Below are positions 1 to 12,400 of a stretch of DNA of 64,000 nt, piece after piece. How positions within the stretch are numbered: position 1 is the stretch's first letter; each line of letters begins with the position of its first letter. A model generated the notes under the pieces. That model saw only the letters and a program-made list of their open reading frames with translations, had not been told where the DNA came from and searched no databases. Source of the stretch: JAWKWH01 sp965204295 (GTDB lineage: Bacteria; Pseudomonadota; Alphaproteobacteria; Rhizobiales; Rhizobiaceae); the NCBI GenBank assembly GCA_965204295.1, contig OZ241973.1, positions 2,294,001 through 2,358,000 on the forward strand, written 5' to 3'. Both the position numbers and the translations under genes were made by a program.

Positions 1-14
1 CGCCATAAACAATA

Positions 15-340
15 ATGGCAGGAGGGAGCCGTCATGAACATTGCCCGCACCGCGGTCGGACAGAAGTCGCGCGAAAAGCCGACCGGCGGCGGGTCGGCCG
101 ATGTAACAGTCGCGGATGCGAATACGGTTTCAACGTCCTGTCCGGCACCATCTTCGGGAAAACAAGGATACCGCTTCAAAAACGGTTTCCCGGCATCGCG
201 GTCATCGTCAATGCGAAGAAAAGCATTTCAAGCCCGCAACCGGCCCGCGATCCTGACCTGACTCGCCCTTCGGCCTTGTATTGTGCGGCGGCGCATTCGC
301 GCGGAAATTGCGGCGATCCCCGAGAGCGAAATAATACAAT
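15..340 (+). pseudogene. IS1595-family (ISXO2-like) transposase, decayed 5' fragment
   Basis: The plus-strand frame beginning near 15 reads a CPHRGR segment, then FNVLSGTIFGKTRIPLQK, then VNAKKSISSPQPARDPDL. This matches the N-terminal zinc finger (normally CPHCG...C..C), the 'TGT.F..T.IPL' block and the 'KK.ISS.QLARDL' block of ISXO2-like transposases, as recalled from the family. The second finger cysteine is Arg, the following part (SALYCAAAHSRGN, normally TAWYM..RIRAEM) is corrupted, and the frame ends at 419 with no DDE catalytic core. It is therefore a dead remnant, not a working transposase. A good Shine-Dalgarno-like AGGAGG before an ATG at 34 opens a 75-codon frame that I regard as chance. 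Confidence 0.65.
308..337 (+). promoter_or_regulatory. Candidate sigma70-type promoter of the giant autotransporter gene
   Basis: TTGCGG (308-313), an 18-bp spacer and TAATAC (332-337) lie about 100 bp before the ATG at 435, in a locally AT-rich stretch that follows the IS remnant. This is a match by eye only. The untranslated leader would be about 90 nt, and no strong Shine-Dalgarno sequence precedes the ATG. Confidence 0.35.
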
Positions 341-434
341 GATAACAAATATTTACCCCCCCATAATCCGGAAGACCCCGGCACACGCAAGATCGCCCTG
401 CCATCGGGTTACCTGTTGAGCCCATAACTTCGCA

Positions 435-3400
435 ATGCGGTTTTTCATCAGATCATTCGTTATGGCCTGTCTCCTGGCGGGACTCGCCATATTCAAGGCC
501 TCATCGGTTTTCGCACAGATAGCGGTACCGACGTGCACCGCGACCGTTGACGACCTGGATTTCGGCACAATTGAAACAGCCGAAATCGAAGCAGTCGATC
601 TGGCTAAAACCGTCGACGGTATCGTTCGAGTGAGTTGCACAGGCGAGCCGGGTCGGGATGTTCTTATATGCGCCGGTATCGGTGACGGAGGCAGTGGCAC
701 CCAAGCCCCGGAACATCTTCTCCGCAGGCTCCGTACTTCCGACGGCGGCACGCCACTTCTCTACAATCTTCTCCGGCGTGATGGAACCGTCTGGGGATCC
801 GATTTGTTAAGCCAGCAAATTGAGGCGCCCAGTTTGCAGACACGTCTCCGGTTGGACGCGCAGGGCAGTGGCGTTATCGCGCTTTCAATCAGAGCCCGTA
901 TTGACGACCAAAGTGAAGTCCCGCCCGGTTTTTATAGATCGCGATTTCGAGGCGATAGAGCGCTTTTTTTATACCACTATACGTTCGGTTTGGATTCGGA
1001 ATTCGGCGACAGTTGTTCAAATACATTCATTCGCCCTTTAACCCCCGAAACGTCGGCGCAGTTCATGGTGAGCGCCACCGTTGTCGATACTCCACCGGGC
1101 TTTTCCAAGGCGTTTCCATCGTTTACGATCGACCGGGGCAGTATCACCACGCTGACCTACACGATCGACAATTCCGGCAAAGATATCGATGTGACCGATC
1201 TTGCCTTTACCGATTCGCTGCCCTCCGCTCTGGTCCTGACCGACACGCCCAGCGTGGACAACAGCTGCGGCGGTACGCTGACAGCCCCGGCGGGTGGCAG
1301 GGCGATCGCCTTCTCCGGCGGCCGTGTCGGCGCCAATGCCACGTGCGAGATACCGGTGTCGGTGCGTGGGATCGAATCCGGGTACCTCTTCTTCACCACG
1401 TCGGATCTGACCTCAAGTATCACCACCGCCGACGGCGCGTTCACGGATCTGTTCGTACGGGTGGACGCGCCGGGCTTCACCAAGGCGTTTTCGCCGGACA
1501 CGGTCCCTCTGGGCACACTCAGCAGGCTGACCTACACGATCGACAATTCCCGCAACGCGTTCGGGTTGGATTTTCAGTTTCTCGATGATTTTCCGAACGG
1601 CCTGTTCCCGGCCCCCATCCCCAATGTGTCGAGCGACTGCGGCGGAACATTCTCCTTTGACGCGGAAAATAGTATATCTGCCTTTCGGTTCGAAGGCAGC
1701 GTCAGGCTCGGGCAAACCTGCACGGTCTCCCTGGACATGCAGGGCCGACAGTTCTCGAACGGGGTTATTGAGTCCGTATCGCGCGAGCTGACCTCCAATT
1801 TCGCCGCCCCCGCGCCGGGCGCCCGTGCATTCTTGTCGATCACCGCTGTCCCGCTGTCGGTCTCGATGGCGTTCTCGCCGGCGAGGATCACGCCCGGCGG
1901 CGTGTCGAGGCTGACCTATCGCCTGCGCAACAACACGTCAATCCCTGTGATTAGGACTTTCCTGCGTGACGTGCTGCCCGCCGGTGTCGTAGTGGCAGCA
2001 CAACCGAATGCGGAAACGACCTGCCCAAATTTCGACTTTAACTTTTTTAACCTTTTTGCCGCAGCAGGCAACGACGAGATCACATTAGCCGCCTCCATTG
2101 ACCAAAGTGAGCTTTCAAGGATCATCGACGAATGTACGGCTTCCGTCGATGTGACCTCCGCGGTGCCGGGAAGTTACCGGAACGTCACGGGGTTTATTAC
2201 TTCATCGTCGCATGGCAACAGCCCGCCCGCCGAAGCCACGCTGACGGTCGTGGACGCGCCGGGCTTTGCCAAGGCGTTTTCGCCGGCGGCGGTTGATCCG
2301 GGCGGTGTCTCGACGCTGACCTTCACCATCGACAATGCGGCCAACCTGATCGAGGTGGGATCGCTCGCCTTCAACGATAATTTCCCGGACGGCATGGCCG
2401 TAGCCGCCGATCCCGATACGCAGACCACCTGCACAGGCGGCACCATCTCGGCCGCGGCGGGTGGAGCCTCAGTCGGCTATTCCGGCGGCGGCGTCGCGGC
2501 CGGCGCAAGCTGCACGGTTTCCGTTGACGTGCAGGCTGTGGGGTTGGTTGGTCCGCTGGAGAACATATCGGGCGAACTGACTTCCGATCTGCCGGATGAT
2601 GCGCCGGGCGCCGCGGCGACCCTGACGGTCAACGAGGCTCCACTGAGCGCCGCCATGTCGTTTACGCCTTCGACGATCGCCCAGGGCGGGGTCTCAAGGT
2701 TGAGCTATACCTTAAGCAATGGCGCGGCGATCGCGGCAACAGAAGTGTCACTGACCGACACGCTGCCAGCCAATGTGGCGCTGGCGGCCGCGCCCGATGC
2801 GCGCACGACCTGCACCGGCGGCACGTTGACGGCTGCTGCGGGCGACACGGCACTGACCTTCACGGATGGTGATCTGGCCGCGGGCGGGACCTGCACGATT
2901 TCCGTCGATGTGACGGCGGCGGTTCCCGCGACCTACCGCAACCCGACCGAGAGCGTGACCTCATCCCTGGGCGACAGCACGCCCGCCGAAGCCACGCTGA
3001 CGGTCGTGGACGCGCCGGTCTTTTCCAAGGCGTTTTCCCCGGCGACGATCGACCAGGGCGAGGTCTCGACGCTGACGTTCACGATCGACAATGGGGCCAA
3101 CCTGATCGATGTGGGGCCGCTCGCCTTTACCGATAATTTCCCCGACGGCATGATCGTGGCGACCCCCCCCAATACGACGACGAGTTGCGGCGACGGCACG
3201 GTGTTTCGGCGCCCCGGCAGCAGTACGGTGTCGCTGACCGATGGAGCCGTCGCGGCCGGGGCAAGCTGCACGGTTTCCATTGACGTGCGGGGGCTGCGGT
3301 CCGGTACGCTGGAGAACATATCGGGCGAACTGACCTCCAATCTGCCGGATGCCGCGCCGCCCGCTTTGGCGACGCTGACGGTCGATGAAGCGCCGCTGAT

Positions 3401-6400
3401 TGTCTCGATGGAGTTCTCGCCGGATACGATCGCCCAGGGCGGGGTGTCAAGGTTGAGCTATGGTCTGCGCAACGATGCGGCGGTCGGGGCGGCGCCGATT
3501 TCGCTGTTAGACATGTTGCCCGCCGATGTGGTTGTGGCGGACGTACCGGACGCGCGCACGACCTGCGGCGGCGGGACGCTGACGGCGGCTGCGGGCGGCA
3601 ACCAAATCTCGTATTCCGGCGGCGCTGTCGCGGCCGGGGTAAGTTGTACGATTTCCGTCGATGTGACGTCCGCGGTTGCGGGAAGCTATAGCAACGGCCC
3701 GGAGGCCGTGACCTCGTCGCTTGGCGACAGCACGCCGGTGCAGGCGACGCTGACGGTGAACGCGGCGGATGCGCTGGTCTTTTCCAAGGCGTTTTCGCCG
3801 CCGGCGGTCGATCCGGGCAGGGTGTCGACGCTGACGTTCACGATCGACAATGGGGCCAACCTGATTGATGTCGGGTCGCTGGCCTTTACCGACGCCTTCC
3901 CGGACGGCATTGCCGTGGCCGATACGCCCGCCGTCAACAACGATTGCGGCGGCGGGACGTTTGCGCCCGGGGCGTCGGATGTCTCGCTTTCCTTTGCCGG
4001 CGGCGCTGTCGCGGCCGGTGCAATCTGTACGATTTCCGTCGATGTTCAGGCTGTGGGGCTGGCCGGCGCGCAGCGGAATGTATCTGGCGCTCTGACCTCG
4101 GACCTGCCTGTCAGCACGCCGGGCGCCGAAGCGACCCTGACGATCAACGAGGTTCCGCTGCTCGCCACGATGGCGTTTGATCCTCCGGAAATCGACCCGG
4201 GCGAGATTTCCACGCTGACCTATACCCTGGAAAACCGTACGGGGATCGAAGGGGCGGCGCCGATTTCGCTGTTAGACATGTTGCCCGCCGATGTGGTTGT
4301 GGCGGACGTACCGGACGCGCGCACGACCTGCGGCGGCGGGACGCTGACAGCCGACCCCCCCGACCCTATCGAAACCGCGTCGATCGTCTATTCGGGCGGA
4401 TCGCTTGCCGCGGACAGTACCTGCACGATTTCCGTCGATGTGACCTCGTCGGTTGCGGGAATCTACCCGAACGCCACGGAGGAACTGACCTCGGCGCTGG
4501 GCGTCAGTACGCCCGCTTTGGCGACGCTGACGGTCGATGAAGCGCCGCTGATTGTCTCGATGGAGTTCTCGCCGGATACGATCGCCCAGGGCGGGGTGTC
4601 AAGGTTGAGCTATGGTCTGCGCAACGATGCGGCGGTCGGGGCGGCGCCGATTTCGCTGTTAGACATGTTGCCCGCCGATGTGGTTGTGGCGGACGTACCG
4701 GACGCGCGCACGACCTGCGGCGGCGGGACGCTGACGGCGGCTGCGGGCGGCAACCAAATCTCGTATTCCGGCGGCGCTGTCGCGGCCGGGGTAAGTTGTA
4801 CGATTTCCGTCGATGTGACGTCCGCGGTTGCGGGAAGCTATAGCAACGGCCCGGAGGCCGTGACCTCGTCGCTTGGCGACAGCACGCCGGTGCAGGCGAC
4901 GCTGACGGTGAACGCGGCGGATGCGCTGGTCTTTTCCAAGGCGTTTTCGCCGCCGGCGGTCGATCCGGGCAGGGTGTCGACGCTGACGTTCACGATCGAC
5001 AATGGGGCCAACCTGATTGATGTCGGGTCGCTGGCCTTTACCGACGCCTTCCCGGACGGCATTGCCGTGGCCGATACGCCCGCCGTCAACAACGATTGCG
5101 GCGGCGGGACGTTTGCGCCCGGGGCGTCGGATGTCTCGCTTTCCTTTGCCGGCGGCGCTGTCGCGGCCGGTGCAATCTGTACGATTTCCGTCGATGTTCA
5201 GGCTGTGGGGCTGGCCGGCGCGCAGCGGAATGTATCTGGCGCTCTGACCTCGGACCTGCCTGTCAGCACGCCGGGCGCCGAAGCGACCCTGACGATCAAC
5301 GAGGTTCCGCTGCTCGCCACGATGGCGTTTGATCCTCCGGAAATCGACCCGGGCGAGATTTCCACGCTGACCTATACCCTGGAAAACCGTACGGGGATCG
5401 AAGGGGCGGCGCCGATTTCGCTGTTAGACATGTTGCCCGCCGATGTGGTTGTGGCGGACGTACCGGACGCGCGCACGACCTGCGGCGGCGGGACGCTGAC
5501 AGCCGACCCCCCCGACCCTATCGAAACCGCGTCGATCGTCTATTCGGGCGGATCGCTTGCCGCGGACAGTACCTGCACGATTTCCGTCGATGTGACCTCG
5601 TCGGTTGCGGGAATCTACCCGAACGCCACGGAGGAACTGACCTCGGCGCTGGGCGTCAGCACGCCCGCTTTGGCGACGCTGACGGTGAACGCGGCGGATG
5701 CGCTGGTCTTTTCCAAGGCGTTTTCGCCGCCGGCGGTCGATCCGGGCAGGGTGTCGACGCTGACGTTCACGATCGACAATGGGGCCAACCTGATTGATGT
5801 CGGGTCGCTGGCCTTTACCGACGCCTTCCCGGACGGCATTGCCGTGGCCGATACGCCCGCCGTCAACAACGATTGCGGCGGCGGGACGTTTGCGCCCGGG
5901 GCGTCGGATGTCTCGCTTTCCTTTGCCGGCGGCGCTGTCGCGGCCGGTGCAATCTGTACGATTTCCGTCGATGTTCAGGCTGTGGGGCTGGCCGGCGCGC
6001 AGCGGAATGTATCTGGCGCTCTGACCTCGGACCTGCCTGTCAGCACGCCGGGCGCCGAAGCGACCCTGACGATCAACGAGGTTCCGCTGCTCGCCACGAT
6101 GGCGTTTGATCCTCCGGAAATCGACCCGGGCGAGATTTCCACGCTGACCTATACCCTGGAAAACCGTACGGGGATCGAAGGGGCGGCGCCGATTTCGCTG
6201 TTAGACATGTTGCCCGCCGATGTGGTTGTGGCGGACGTACCGGACGCGCGCACGACCTGCGGCGGCGGGACGCTGACAGCCGACCCCCCCGACCCTATCG
6301 AAACCGCGTCGATCGTCTATTCGGGCGGATCGCTTGCCGCGGACAGTACCTGCACGATTTCCGTCGATGTGACCTCGTCGGTTGCGGGAATCTACCCGAA

Positions 6401-9400
6401 CGCCACGGAGGAACTGACCTCGGCGCTGGGCGTCAGTACGCCCGCTTTGGCGACGCTGACGGTCGATGAAGCGCCGCTGATTGTCTCGATGGAGTTCTCG
6501 CCGGATACGATCGCCCAGGGCGGGGTGTCAAGGTTGAGCTATGGTCTGCGCAACGATGCGGCGGTCGGGGCGACGTCGATTTCGCTGTCCGACACGCTGC
6601 CCGCCGATGTGGTTGTGGCGGACGTACCGGACGCATCGACGACCTGCGGCGGCGGGACGCTGACGGCGGCTGCGGGCGGTGACACGATCGCCTTTGCCGA
6701 CGGCGCGCTTGGCGCGGGCGGCGCCTGCGCGATTTCCGTCGATGTGACGTCCGCGGTTGCGGGAAGCTATAGCAACGGCCCGGAGGTCGTGACCTCGTCG
6801 CTTGGCGACAGCACGCCGGTGCAGGCGACGCTGACGGTGAACGCGGCGGATGCGCCGGTCTTTACCAAGGCGTTTTCGCCGGACACGATAGCTCCGGGCG
6901 GGATTTCCAGGCTGACGTTCACGATCGACAATGGGGCCAACCTGATTGATGTCGGGTCGCTGGCCTTCACCGATGCCTTCCCGTCCGGTCTTGTCGTGGC
7001 CGGGGCGCCCAACGGGTCGACGACCTGCGGCGGGACGTTTGCGCCCGGGGCGTCGGATGTCTCGCTTGCCTTTGCCGGCGGCGCTGTTGCGGCCGGGGTA
7101 AGTTGTACGATTTCCGTCGATGTGACCTCCGCGGTTGCGGGAAGCTACCCGAACACGTCGGGCGCTCTGACGTCGGACGTACCGGATGCCGCGCCGCCCG
7201 CTTTGGCGACGCTGACGGTGAACGCGGCGGATGCGCCGGTCTTTTCCAAGGCGTTTTCGCCGGACACGATAGCTCCGGGCGGGATTTCCAGGCTGACGTT
7301 CACGATCGACAATGGGGCCAACCTGATTGATGTCGGGTCGCTGGCCTTCACCGACGCCTTCCCGGCTGGTCTTGTCGTGGCCGGGGCGCCCAACGGGTCG
7401 ACGACCTGCGGCGGGACGTTTGCGCCCGGGGCGTCGGATGTCTCGCTTGCCTTTGCCGGCGGCGCTGTTGCGGCCGGGGTAAGTTGTACGATTTCCGTCG
7501 ATGTGACCTCCGCGGTTGCGGGAAGCTACCCGAACACGTCGGGCGCTCTGACGTCGGACGTACCGGATGCCGCGCCGCCCGCTTTGGCGACGCTGACGGT
7601 CGATGAAGCGCCGCTGGTCGTCTTGATGGAGTTCTCGCCTTCGACGATCGCCCAGGGCGGGGTGTCAAGGTTGAGCTATGGTCTGCGCAACGGCGCGGCG
7701 GTCGGGGCGACGTCGATTTCGCTGTCCGACACGCTGCCGGCCGATGTGGTTGTGGCGGACGTACCGGACGCATCGACGACCTGCGGCGGCGGGACGGTGA
7801 CGGCGGGCGGCGACACGATCGCCTTTGCCGACGGTGAGCTTGCGGCCGGGGTAAGTTGTACGATTTCCGTCGATGTGACGTCCGCGGTTGCGGGAAGCTA
7901 TAGCAACGGCCCGGAGAGCGTGACCTCGTCGCTGGGCGACAGCACCGCCGCGCCGGCGACGCTGACGGTGAACGCGGCGGATGCGCCCGGCTTTTCCAAG
8001 GAGTTTTCGCCGGACACGATAGCTCCGGGCGGGATTTCCAGGCTGACGTTCACGATCGACAATGGGGCCAACGCCATCGAAGCCGCCGATCTCGCCTTTA
8101 CCGACGCCTTCCCGGCTGGTCTTGTCGTGGCCGATACGCCCAACGGGTCGACGACCTGCGGCGGGACGTTCGCCCCGGTTGCGGGCGGCAACACGCTCGC
8201 CTTCGCCGGCGGCGCTGTCGCGGCCGGGGACGCCTGCGCGATTTCCGTTGACGTGACCTCCGCGGTTGCGGGAAGCTACCCGAACACGTCGGGCGAACTG
8301 ACGTCGGACCTGCCGGATGCCGCGCCGCCCGCTTTGGCGACGCTGACGGTCGATGAAGCGCCGCTGATTGTCTCGATGGAGTTCTCGCCGGATACGATCG
8401 CCCAGGGCGGGGTGTCAAGGTTGAGCTATGGTCTGCGCAACGATGCGGCGGTCGGGGCGGCGCCGATTTCGCTGTTAGACATGTTGCCCGCCGATGTGGT
8501 TGTGGCGGACGTACCGGACGCGCGCACGACCTGCGGCGGCGGGACGCTGACGGCGGCTGCGGGCGGCAACCAAATCTCGTATTCCGGCGGCGCTGTCGCG
8601 GCCGGGGTAAGTTGTACGATTTCCGTCGATGTGACGTCCGCGGTTGCGGGAAGCTATAGCAACGGCCCGGAGGCCGTGACCTCGTCGCTTGGCGACAGCA
8701 CGCCGGTGCAGGCGACGCTGACGGTGAACGCGGCGGATGCGCTGGTCTTTTCCAAGGCGTTTTCGCCGCCGGCGGTCGATCCGGGCAGGGTGTCGACGCT
8801 GACGTTCACGATCGACAATGGGGCCAACCTGATTGATGTCGGGTCGCTGGCCTTTACCGACGCCTTCCCGGACGGCATTGCCGTGGCCGATACGCCCGCC
8901 GTCAACAACGATTGCGGCGGCGGGACGTTTGCGCCCGGGGCGTCGGATGTCTCGCTTTCCTTTGCCGGCGGCGCTGTCGCGGCCGGTGCAATCTGTACGA
9001 TTTCCGTCGATGTTCAGGCTGTGGGGCTGGCCGGCGCGCAGCGGAATGTATCTGGCGCTCTGACCTCGGACCTGCCTGTCAGCACGCCGGGCGCCGAAGC
9101 GACCCTGACGATCAACGAGGTTCCGCTGCTCGCCACGATGGCGTTTGATCCTCCGGAAATCGACCCGGGCGAGATTTCCACGCTGACCTATACCCTGGAA
9201 AACCGTACGGGGATCGAAGGGGCGGCGCCGATTTCGCTGTTAGACATGTTGCCCGCCGATGTGGTTGTGGCGGACGTACCGGACGCGCGCACGACCTGCG
9301 GCGGCGGGACGCTGACAGCCGACCCCCCCGACCCTATCGAAACCGCGTCGATCGTCTATTCGGGCGGATCGCTTGCCGCGGACAGTACCTGCACGATTTC

Positions 9401-12400
9401 CGTCGATGTGACCTCGTCGGTTGCGGGAATCTACCCGAACGCCACGGAGGAACTGACCTCGGCGCTGGGCGTCAGCACGCCCGCTTTGGCGACGCTGACG
9501 GTGAACGCGGCGGATGCGCTGGTCTTTTCCAAGGCGTTTTCGCCGCCGGCGGTCGATCCGGGCAGGGTGTCGACGCTGACGTTCACGATCGACAATGGGG
9601 CCAACCTGATTGATGTCGGGTCGCTGGCCTTTACCGACGCCTTCCCGGACGGCATTGCCGTGGCCGATACGCCCGCCGTCAACAACGATTGCGGCGGCGG
9701 GACGTTTGCGCCCGGGGCGTCGGATGTCTCGCTTTCCTTTGCCGGCGGCGCTGTCGCGGCCGGTGCAATCTGTACGATTTCCGTCGATGTTCAGGCTGTG
9801 GGGCTGGCCGGCGCGCAGCGGAATGTATCTGGCGCTCTGACCTCGGACCTGCCTGTCAGCACGCCGGGCGCCGAAGCGACCCTGACGATCAACGAGGTTC
9901 CGCTGCTCGCCACGATGGCGTTTGATCCTCCGGAAATCGACCCGGGCGAGATTTCCACGCTGACCTATACCCTGGAAAACCGTACGGGGATCGAAGGGGC
10001 GGCGCCGATTTCGCTGTTAGACATGTTGCCCGCCGATGTGGTTGTGGCGGACGTACCGGACGCGCGCACGACCTGCGGCGGCGGGACGCTGACAGCCGAC
10101 CCCCCCGACCCTATCGAAACCGCGTCGATCGTCTATTCGGGCGGATCGCTTGCCGCGGACAGTACCTGCACGATTTCCGTCGATGTGACCTCGTCGGTTG
10201 CGGGAATCTACCCGAACGCCACGGAGGAACTGACCTCGGCGCTGGGCGTCAGTACGCCCGCTTTGGCGACGCTGACGGTCGATGAAGCGCCGCTGATTGT
10301 CTCGATGGAGTTCTCGCCGGATACGATCGCCCAGGGCGGGGTGTCAAGGTTGAGCTATGGTCTGCGCAACGATGCGGCGGTCGGGGCGACGTCGATTTCG
10401 CTGTCCGACACGCTGCCGGCCGATGTGGTTGTGGCGGGCGTACCGGACGCATCGACGACCTGCGGCGGCGGGACGGTGACGGCGGCTGCGGGCGGTGACA
10501 CGATCGCCTTTGCCGACGGCGCGCTTGGCGCGGGCGGCGCCTGCGCGATTTCCGTCGATGTGACGTCCGCGGTTGCGGGAAGCTATAGCAACGGCCCGGA
10601 GGCCGTGACCTCGTCGCTTGGCGACAGCACGCCGGTGCAGGCGACGCTGACGGTGAACGCGGCGGATGCGCCGGTCTTTACCAAGGAGTTTTCGCCGGAC
10701 ACGATAGCTCCGGGCGGGATTTCCAGGCTGACGTTCACGATCGACAATGGGGCCAACCTGATTGATGTCGGGTCGCTGGCCTTCACCGATGCCTTCCCGT
10801 CCGGTCTTGTCGTGGCCGGGGCGCCCAACGGGTCGACGACCTGCGGCGGGACGTTTGCGCCCGGGGCGTCGGATGTCTCGCTTGCCTTTGCCGGCGGCGC
10901 TGTTGCGGCCGGGGTAAGTTGTACGATTTCCGTCGATGTGACCTCCGCGGTTGCGGGAAGCTACCCGAACACGTCGGGCGCTCTGACGTCGGACGTACCG
11001 GATGCCGCGCCGCCCGCTTTGGCGACGCTGACGGTGAACGCGGCGGATGCGCCGGTCTTTTCCAAGGCGTTTTCGCCGGACACGATAGCTCCGGGCGGGA
11101 TTTCCAGGCTGACGTTCACGATCGACAATGGGGCCAACCTGATTGATGTCGGGTCGCTGGCCTTCACCGACGCCTTCCCGGCTGGTCTTGTCGTGGCCGG
11201 GGCGCCCAACGGGTCGACGACCTGCGGCGGGACGTTTGCGCCCGGGGCGTCGGATGTCTCGCTTGCCTTTGCCGGCGGCGCTGTTGCGGCCGGGGTAAGT
11301 TGTACGATTTCCGTCGATGTGACCTCCGCGGTTGCGGGAAGCTACCCGAACACGTCGGGCGCTCTGACGTCGGACGTACCGGATGCCGCGCCGCCCGCTT
11401 TGGCGACGCTGACGGTCGATGAAGCGCCGCTGGTCGTCTTGATGGAGTTCTCGCCTTCGACGATCGCCCAGGGCGGGGTGTCAAGGTTGAGCTATGGTCT
11501 GCGCAACGGCGCGGCGGTCGGGGCGACGTCGATTTCGCTGTCCGACACGCTGCCGGCCGATGTGGTTGTGGCGGACGTACCGGACGCATCGACGACCTGC
11601 GGCGGCGGGACGGTGACGGCGGGCGGCGACACGATCGCCTTTGCCGACGGTGAGCTTGCGGCCGGGGTAAGTTGTACGATTTCCGTCGATGTGACGTCCG
11701 CGGTTGCGGGAAGCTATAGCAACGGCCCGGAGAGCGTGACCTCGTCGCTGGGCGACAGCACCGCCGCGCCGGCGACGCTGACGGTGAACGCGGCGGATGC
11801 GCCCGGCTTTTCCAAGGAGTTTTCGCCGGACACGATAGCTCCGGGCGGGATTTCCAGGCTGACGTTCACGATCGACAATGGGGCCAACGCCATCGAAGCC
11901 GCCGATCTCGCCTTTACCGACGCCTTCCCGGCTGGTCTTGTCGTGGCCGATACGCCCAACGGGTCGACGACCTGCGGCGGGACGTTCGCCCCGGTTGCGG
12001 GCGGCAACACGCTCGCCTTCGCCGGCGGCGCTGTCGCGGCCGGGGACGCCTGCGCGATTTCCGTTGACGTGACCTCCGCGGTTGCGGGAAGCTACCCGAA
12101 CACGTCGGGCGAACTGACGTCGGACCTGCCGGATGCCGCGCCGCCCGCTTTGGCGACGCTGACGGTCGATGAAGCGCCGCTGGTCGTCTTGATGTCGTTT
12201 ACGCCTTCGACGATCGCCCAGGGCGGGATCTCAAGGTTGAGCTATGAGTTGAACAACGATGCGGCGGTCGGGGCGACGTCGATTTCGCTGTCCGACACGC
12301 TGCCCGCCGATGTGGTTGTGGCGGACGCACCGGACGCGGCGACGACCTGCGCCGGCGGCGTTCTGACAGCCCCGGCGGGCGGCGACACGGTCGCCTTTGC

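Noticed and set aside
34..261. 75-codon frame with a good AGGAGG site
   Set aside because: It overlaps the IS1595 remnant in another frame and its translation has no family resemblance. The Shine-Dalgarno match is probably chance.
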